A DNA stretch of 64,000 bases, from the NCBI RefSeq assembly GCF_010183535.1, contig NC_071329.1:620001-684000 (forward strand). The letters run 5' to 3'. Shown in pieces: positions 58,801 to 64,000 of this stretch. Source of the stretch: Caenorhabditis remanei. Taxonomy: Eukaryota; Nematoda; Chromadorea; Rhabditida; Rhabditidae. The position numbers were made by a program, and so were the translations under genes. How positions within the stretch are numbered: position 1 is the stretch's first letter; every line of letters begins with the position of its first letter. A model generated the notes under the pieces. That model had not been told where the DNA came from and did no database searches. It saw nothing but the letters and a program-made list of their open reading frames with translations.

Positions 58801-61800
58801 GCTCGCCAATACTCAATTTGGTTCATTCGAAAACGGTACAATTTTAGAGTTGGGTCACTATAAGTTAGTAGTTGTTTAGTTTGTGTTGTGATCGGTGAAT
58901 CATCAAGTAGCGTTGGCTCGCCAATACTCAATTTGGTTCATTCGAAAACGATACAATTTTAGAGTTGGGTCACTATAAGTTAGTAGTTGTTTAGTTTGTG
59001 TTGTGATCGGTGAATCATCAAGTAGCGTTGGCTCGCCAATACTCAATTTGGTTCATTCGAAAACGATACAATTTTAGAGTTGGGTCACTATAAGTTAGTA
59101 GTTGTTTAGTTTGTGTTGTGATCGGTGAATCATCAAGTAGCGTTGGCTCGCCAATACTCAATTTGGTTCTTCCGAAAACGATACAATTTTAGAGTTGGGT
59201 CACTATAAGTTAGTAGTTGTTTAGTTTGTGTTGTGATCGGTGAATCATCAAGTAGCGTTGGCTCGCCAATACTCAATTTGGTTCATTCGAAAACGGTACA
59301 ATTTTAGAGTTGGGTCACTATAAGTTAGTAGTTGTTGATTTTGTGTTGTGATCGGTGAATCATCAAGTAGCGTTGGCTCGCCAATACTCAATTTGGTTCA
59401 TTCGAAAACGATACAATTTTAGAGTTGGGTCACTATAAGTTAGTAGTTGTTTAGTTTGTGTTGTGATCGGTGAATCATCAAGTAGCGTTGGCTCGCCAAT
59501 ACTCAATTTGGTTCTTCCGAAAACGATACAATTTTAGAGTTGGGTCACTATAAGTTAGTAGTTGTTGATTTTGTGTTGTGATCGGTGAATCATCAAGTAG
59601 CGTTGGCTCGCCAATACTCAATTTGGTTCATTCGAAAACGGTACAATTTTAGAGTTGGGTCACTATAAGTTAGTAGTTGTTTAGTTTGTGTTGTGATCGG
59701 TGAATCATCAAGTAGCGTTGGCTCGCCAATACTCAATTTGGTTCATTCGAAAACGATACAATTTTAGAGTTGGGTCACTATAAGTTAGTAGTTGTTTAGT
59801 TTGTGTTGTGATCGGTGAATCATCAAGTAGCGTTGGCTCGCCAATACTCAATTTGGTTCATTCAAAACCGGTACAATTTTGGAGTTGGGTCACTATAAGT
59901 TAGTAGTTGTTGATTTTGTGTTGTGATCGGTGAATCATCAAGTAGCGTTGGCTCGCCAATACTCAATTTGGTTCATTCGAAAACGGTACAATTTTAGAGT
60001 TGGGTCACTACAAGTTAGTAGTTGTTGATTTTGTGTTGTGATCGGTGAATCATCAAGTAGCGTTGGCTCGCCAATACTCAATTTGGTTCTTCCGAAAACG
60101 ATACAATTTTAGAGTTGGGTCACTATAAGTTAGTAGTTGTTGATTTTGTGTTGTGATCGGTGAATCATCAAGTAGCGTTGGCTCGCCAATACTCAATTTG
60201 GTTCTTCCGAAAACGATACAATTTTAGAGTTGGGTCACTATAAGTTAGTAGTTGTTTAGTTTGTGTTGTGATCGGTGAATCATCAAGTAGCGTTGGCTCG
60301 CCAATACTCAATTTGGTTCATTCGAAAACGGTACAATTTTAGAGTTGGGTCACTATAAGTTAGTAGTTGTTGATTTTGTGTTGTGATCGGTGAATCATCA
60401 AGTAGCGTTGGCTCGCCAATACTCAATTTGGTTCATTCGAAAACGATACAATTTTAGAGTTGGGTCACTATAAGTTAGTAGTTGTTTAGTTTGTGTTGTG
60501 ATCGGTGAATCATCAAGTAGCGTTGGCTCGCCAATACTCAATTTGGTTCTTCCGAAAACGATACAATTTTAGAGTTGGGTCACTATAAGTTAGTAGTTGT
60601 TGATTTTGTGTTGTGATCGGTGAATCATCAAGTAGCGTTGGCTCGCCAATACTCAATTTGGTTCTTCCGAAAACGATACAATTTTAGAGTTGGGTCACTA
60701 TAAGTTAGTAGTTGTTGATTTTGTGTTGTGATCGGTGAATCATCAAGTAGCGTTGGCTCGCCAATACTCAATTTGGTTCATTCGAAAACGATACAATTTT
60801 AGAGTTGGGTCACTATAAGTTAGTAGTTGTTTAGTTTTTGTTGTGATCGGTGAATCATCAAGTAGCGTTGGCTCGCCAATACTCAATTTGGTTCATTCAA
60901 AACCGGTACAATTTTGGAGTTGGGTCACTATAAGTTAGTAGTTGTTGATTTTGTGTTGTGATCGGTGAATCATCAAGTAGCGTTGGCTCGCCAATACTCA
61001 ATTTGGTTCATTCGAAAACGGTACAATTTTAGAGTTGGGTCACTATAAGTTAGTAGTTGTTGATTTTGTGTTGTGATCGGTGAATCATCAAGTAGCGTTG
61101 GCTCGCCAATACTCAATTTGGTTCATTCGAAAACGGTACAATTTTAGAGTTGGGTCACTACAAGTTAGTAGTTGTTGATTTTGTGTTGTGATCGGTGAAT
61201 CATCAAGTAGCGTTGGCTCGCCAATACTCAATTTGGTTCTTCCGAAAACGATACAATTTTAGAGTTGGGTCACTATAAGTTAGTAGTTGTTGATTTTGTG
61301 TTGTGATCGGTGAATCATCAAGTAGCGTTGGCTCGCCAATACTCAATTTGGTTCTTCCGAAAACGATACAATTTTAGAGTTGGGTCACTATAAGTTAGTA
61401 GTTGTTTAGTTTGTGTTGTGATCGGTGAATCATCAAGTAGCGTTGGCTCGCCAATACTCAATTTGGTTCATTCGAAAACGGTACAATTTTAGAGTTGGGT
61501 CACTATAAGTTAGTAGTTGTTGATTTTGTGTTGTGATCGGTGAATCATCAAGTAGCGTTGGCTCGCCAATACTCAATTTGGTTCTTCCGAAAACGATACA
61601 ATTTTAGAGTTGGGTCACTATAAGTTAGTAGTTGTTTAGTTTGTGTTGTGATCGGTGAATCATCAAGTAGCGTTGGCTCGCCAATACTCAATTTGGTTCA
61701 TTCGAAAACGGTACAATTTTAGAGTTGGGTCACTATAAGTTAGTAGTTGTTTAGTTTGTGTTGTGATCGGTGAATCATCAAGTAGCGTTGGCTCGCCAAT

Positions 61801-62335
61801 ACTCAATTTGGTTCATTCGAAAACGGTACAATTTTAGAGTTGGGTCACTACAAGTTAGTAGTTGTTTAGTTTGTGTTGTGATCGGTGAATCATCAAGTAG
61901 CGTTGGCTCGCCAATACTCAATTTGGTTCATTCGAAAACGGTACAATTTTAGAGTTGGGTCACTATAAGTTAGTAGTTGTTTAGTTTGTGTTGTGATCGG
62001 TGAATCATCAAGTAGCGTTGGCTCGCCAATACTCAATTTGGTTCATTCGAAAACGGTACAATTTTAGAGTTGGGTCACTATAAGTTAGTAGTTGTTTAGT
62101 TTGTGTTGTGATCGGTGAATCATCAAGTAGCGTTGGCTCGCCAATACTCAATTTGGTTCATTCGAAAACGGTACAATTTTAGAGTTGGGTCTCTATAATT
62201 TAGTAGTTGTTGACTTTGTATTAGTGATCGGTGAATCATCAAGTAGCGTTGGCTGGGGGTTCATCTGAACTCGCCAATACTCAATGTGGTTCTCTCGAAA
62301 ACGATACATTTTTAGAGTTGTAATACTATAAATAA
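46863..62335. repeat. 115-bp satellite array, about 130 monomers
   Basis: After one B-type monomer at the left edge (with GCGTTCTTCGAAGCGCGCC near 46940), all units are 115 bp and of type A, inverted relative to the array at 4.2-8.2 kb. Consensus landmarks are GATCGGTGAATCATCAAG, GTTGGCTCGCCAATACTCAA and AGAGTTGGGTCACTATAAG. Variants mix at set sites: TTTAGTTTG or TTGATTTTG; CATTCGAAAACG, CTTCCGAAAACG or CATTCAAAACCG; GATAC or GGTAC. Rare variants recur at multiples of 115 bp, showing block amplification. The array ends with a divergent unit at 62200-62335 containing an insertion (GGGGGTTCATCTGAA). Confidence 0.95.
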
Positions 62336-62533
62336 GTTGTTGTTGACTTTGTCATATCGCGATGATTATCTTCATACGGTGATACTGACTCAACTTTTTT
62401 GAAGTTAGTACGTGATCCGAAATACACAAGTTATGAGCGATAGACACGGAAAACAGTTATCAGCGTCTTATTGCGATTGACCGCTGATTTGATTGTCTGA
62501 ATTTTCCGTGTTGATTGGACGGTCGTATGAAAG

Positions 62534-63557
62534 AAAAAAAACGGTACATGATGATAACCAACGAGCTGCGAGGCACGATAACATCAAGCAGACGGTCGAT
62601 GCGAGGGGTCTCCGAGCAAATCGAGTCCAAATTCCAGCGAAAATCGACGAAATGAGCACGAGGGAGCCGAGGGCGAACCGAGGTGGCAGAAACTATGCGA
62701 GCAATGCGACTCTGGGCCGAAAATCACAACTTTTCCGGAGAAAAGGAGATAATTTAGTCCTGCGCCGATTTCTCGGGAATTCCTGCCAGATTCCTCGCCG
62801 AAACACCGAAAAATCGGGGATTTTCAGAGACTCTGCACTATAGTGTTAATGGGGCTGAAACTAAGCCTAAAGGTACAACAAAACACGCTGATTCTGATGC
62901 ACTTTACCGTTTGTTGATGCTAAGGATGCGCAAAAATGATATGGATAAAACAAAAACAAAATTCAATTAATATGCGTGACAGCACACGACGAAAACGAGA
63001 GACAGTGTAAAAGTGAGAGAGCGCGCAGAGATGACGAAATATCATTGTGCGGAAATGACGCAGAGAAATGAAAGAGTGTGCAGGTGCGAGAGACGCAGAG
63101 TACATTCCAGTGGTCGTCCCACTGTTTGCTCAAACTGTCACGGTTGTTATCGATTTCTTATACCCCACAAGTCTCTGACGTTTCAAAACTGTTACGTCTT
63201 ATAACTGCGATATTTTACTGGGTAACATTTCGGTGTTTCAAAATTATAAGGTTTTATAACTTAGACGTTTCAAAACTATGACGTTTTGCAAATGACGGTG
63301 TTTTGTAACTGTGAAGTTATGCAACTTAAAAACGGTACAGTATAAAACCGAGACGTTTCGTAACTATAAGTACGACGCTCACTGATTGTGTGTGATTATC
63401 GGTCTTTGTGTCTGTACGTCCGGATTTCCAACTCACTTGTTTATCTTTCCACTGGCCTATACGGAAATTGTCCAGGTTTTTTTAAAATATTGAATTTAAC
63501 TTTTTCGATTTTATCCAAATAAATATAGTGAGATCAAAAAAAAAAATATATATATAT
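62534..63557. other. Unassigned sequence right of the satellite
   Basis: The stretch at 62540-62840 is richer in G+C and keeps a plus frame open from a TTG, but no Met start, splice site or domain supports it. At 62990-63110 GAGA-type and ACGCAGAG motifs look like a promoter. At 63150-63370 short repeats around GACGTTTCAAAACTATGACG recur in both orientations. Confidence 0.4.
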
Positions 63558-63985
63558 ACAGTACCGCTGTCAACTTTGGCTATTTTTTTAAGGACTAACT
63601 TTGACAGTGTATTTCGGTGTCACCGGATTGTCCGACAAATTTCATTTTGTTCGGGCTGAACAAAGCAAAACTAGCACATAATTTTTGTAGTTGACCATTT
63701 TTTCGTAGGGACAATTCCTTGAAAGTTACAGATTGTCATAATGAAAAGCTCCAAAATTTTGCTAATTTGCAGTGAAATTAGTCGGTTTTAGAAAAAAATG
63801 GCTTTGACAACCTGTAACTTTCCAAGTTAAGTTCCTACAAAGAAATGATCAACTACAAAAATGATGTGCTCTTTTTGCTCTGTCCAACCCATACAAAATA
63901 AAATTTGTCGGACAATCAGATGACTGCCATGGGTCATTTTCCACTGAAAACAGCCAAAGTTGATAACATTATGAGCGGTACTGTA
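63558..63985. repeat. Palindromic CAGTACCG-family element, complete copy
   Basis: TA-CAGTACCGCTGTCAACTTTG on the left, AGCGGTACTG-TA on the right, with sub-terminal AACTTTGGCT and AGCCAAAGTTG. GTGAGATCAAAA also occurs on both sides (63528 and 63983), so the element may have inserted into, or been copied with, a short direct repeat. Confidence 0.8.
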
Positions 63986-64000
63986 GTGAGATCAAAATAT

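Larger units (their letters stand above)
45462..62533 (+). repeat. Composite satellite-bearing repeat, copy 2
   Basis: The left flank (about 45462-46862) includes an orphan half-monomer of satellite at 45462-45502 and two tandem units about 390 bp apart (46040 and 46430). The satellite follows, then a right flank at 62336-62533. Flank order and sequence are those of copy 1 read on the opposite strand. The left boundary is approximate. Confidence 0.75.

Noticed and set aside
46863..62335. CRISPR-like array
   Set aside because: The repeats are head-to-tail 115-bp satellite monomers without unique spacers, and the genome is eukaryotic.
46863..62335. Centromeric satellite
   Set aside because: Caenorhabditis chromosomes are holocentric, and nothing in the sequence links this array to kinetochore function.
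62493..62843. 116-codon plus-strand frame right of the large satellite
   Set aside because: It opens at TTG, its start region is the inverted match of the composite's flank, and there is no splice or domain evidence.

Overview
The window looks like nuclear DNA of a Caenorhabditis nematode. Coding sequence is cut by short introns with GT...TTTCAG borders, many start codons sit directly behind a TTTCAG acceptor, and the families present are worm expansions (an Sre chemoreceptor and a run of F-box/FBA_2 proteins). No database was searched; all calls rest on translated exons, splice phases that close exactly, and recognised family patterns.

Layout. (1) 1-2.9 kb: 3' part of an Sre-type receptor gene whose large third intron is packed with foldback repeats. 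(2) 4.0-9.1 kb: a composite repeat, copy 1, holding about 4 kb of satellite built as an A/B dimer (116 + 128/131 bp). (3) 9.1-11.6 kb: repeats and a relic of a Polinton/Maverick-type DNA polymerase B. (4) 11.6-15.6 kb: an eight-exon major facilitator transporter (470 aa). (5) 15.9-17.2 kb: a single-pass, lysine/proline-rich protein of unknown role. (6) 17.8-23.0 kb: eight intact genes and two relics for small secreted eight-cysteine proteins; nine of these loci alternate strictly in orientation. (7) 23.9-43.7 kb: an F-box cluster, with one gene on minus and the rest on plus. Three are classical F-box/FBA_2 genes, two are short forms with an N-terminal hydrophobic exon and no FBA_2 domain, and one locus reads as two complete F-box/FBA_2 modules in a single open frame. 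(8) 44.0-45.4 kb: a 97-aa charged protein on minus, with tRNA-like T-arm sequences around and inside its intron. (9) about 45.5-62.5 kb: composite repeat copy 2, inverted relative to copy 1, carrying about 15 kb (roughly 130 monomers) of the 115-bp A-type satellite with 13/14-monomer higher-order periodicity. (10) 62.5-64.0 kb: unassigned sequence ending in another palindromic element.

The two satellite blocks share their flanks on both sides in opposite orientation, so the transporter, peptide and F-box genes lie between the arms of a large inverted repeat. Several families of palindromic, transposase-free elements fill the introns. Functionally the window mixes environment-facing families (chemoreception, small secreted proteins, transport) with SCF-type substrate adaptors, as expected of a fast-evolving chromosome-arm region. 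The most unusual items are the inverted satellite composites, the alternating peptide array with mirrored TATA/TGACTCA promoters, the double F-box locus and the membrane-anchored F-box pair.
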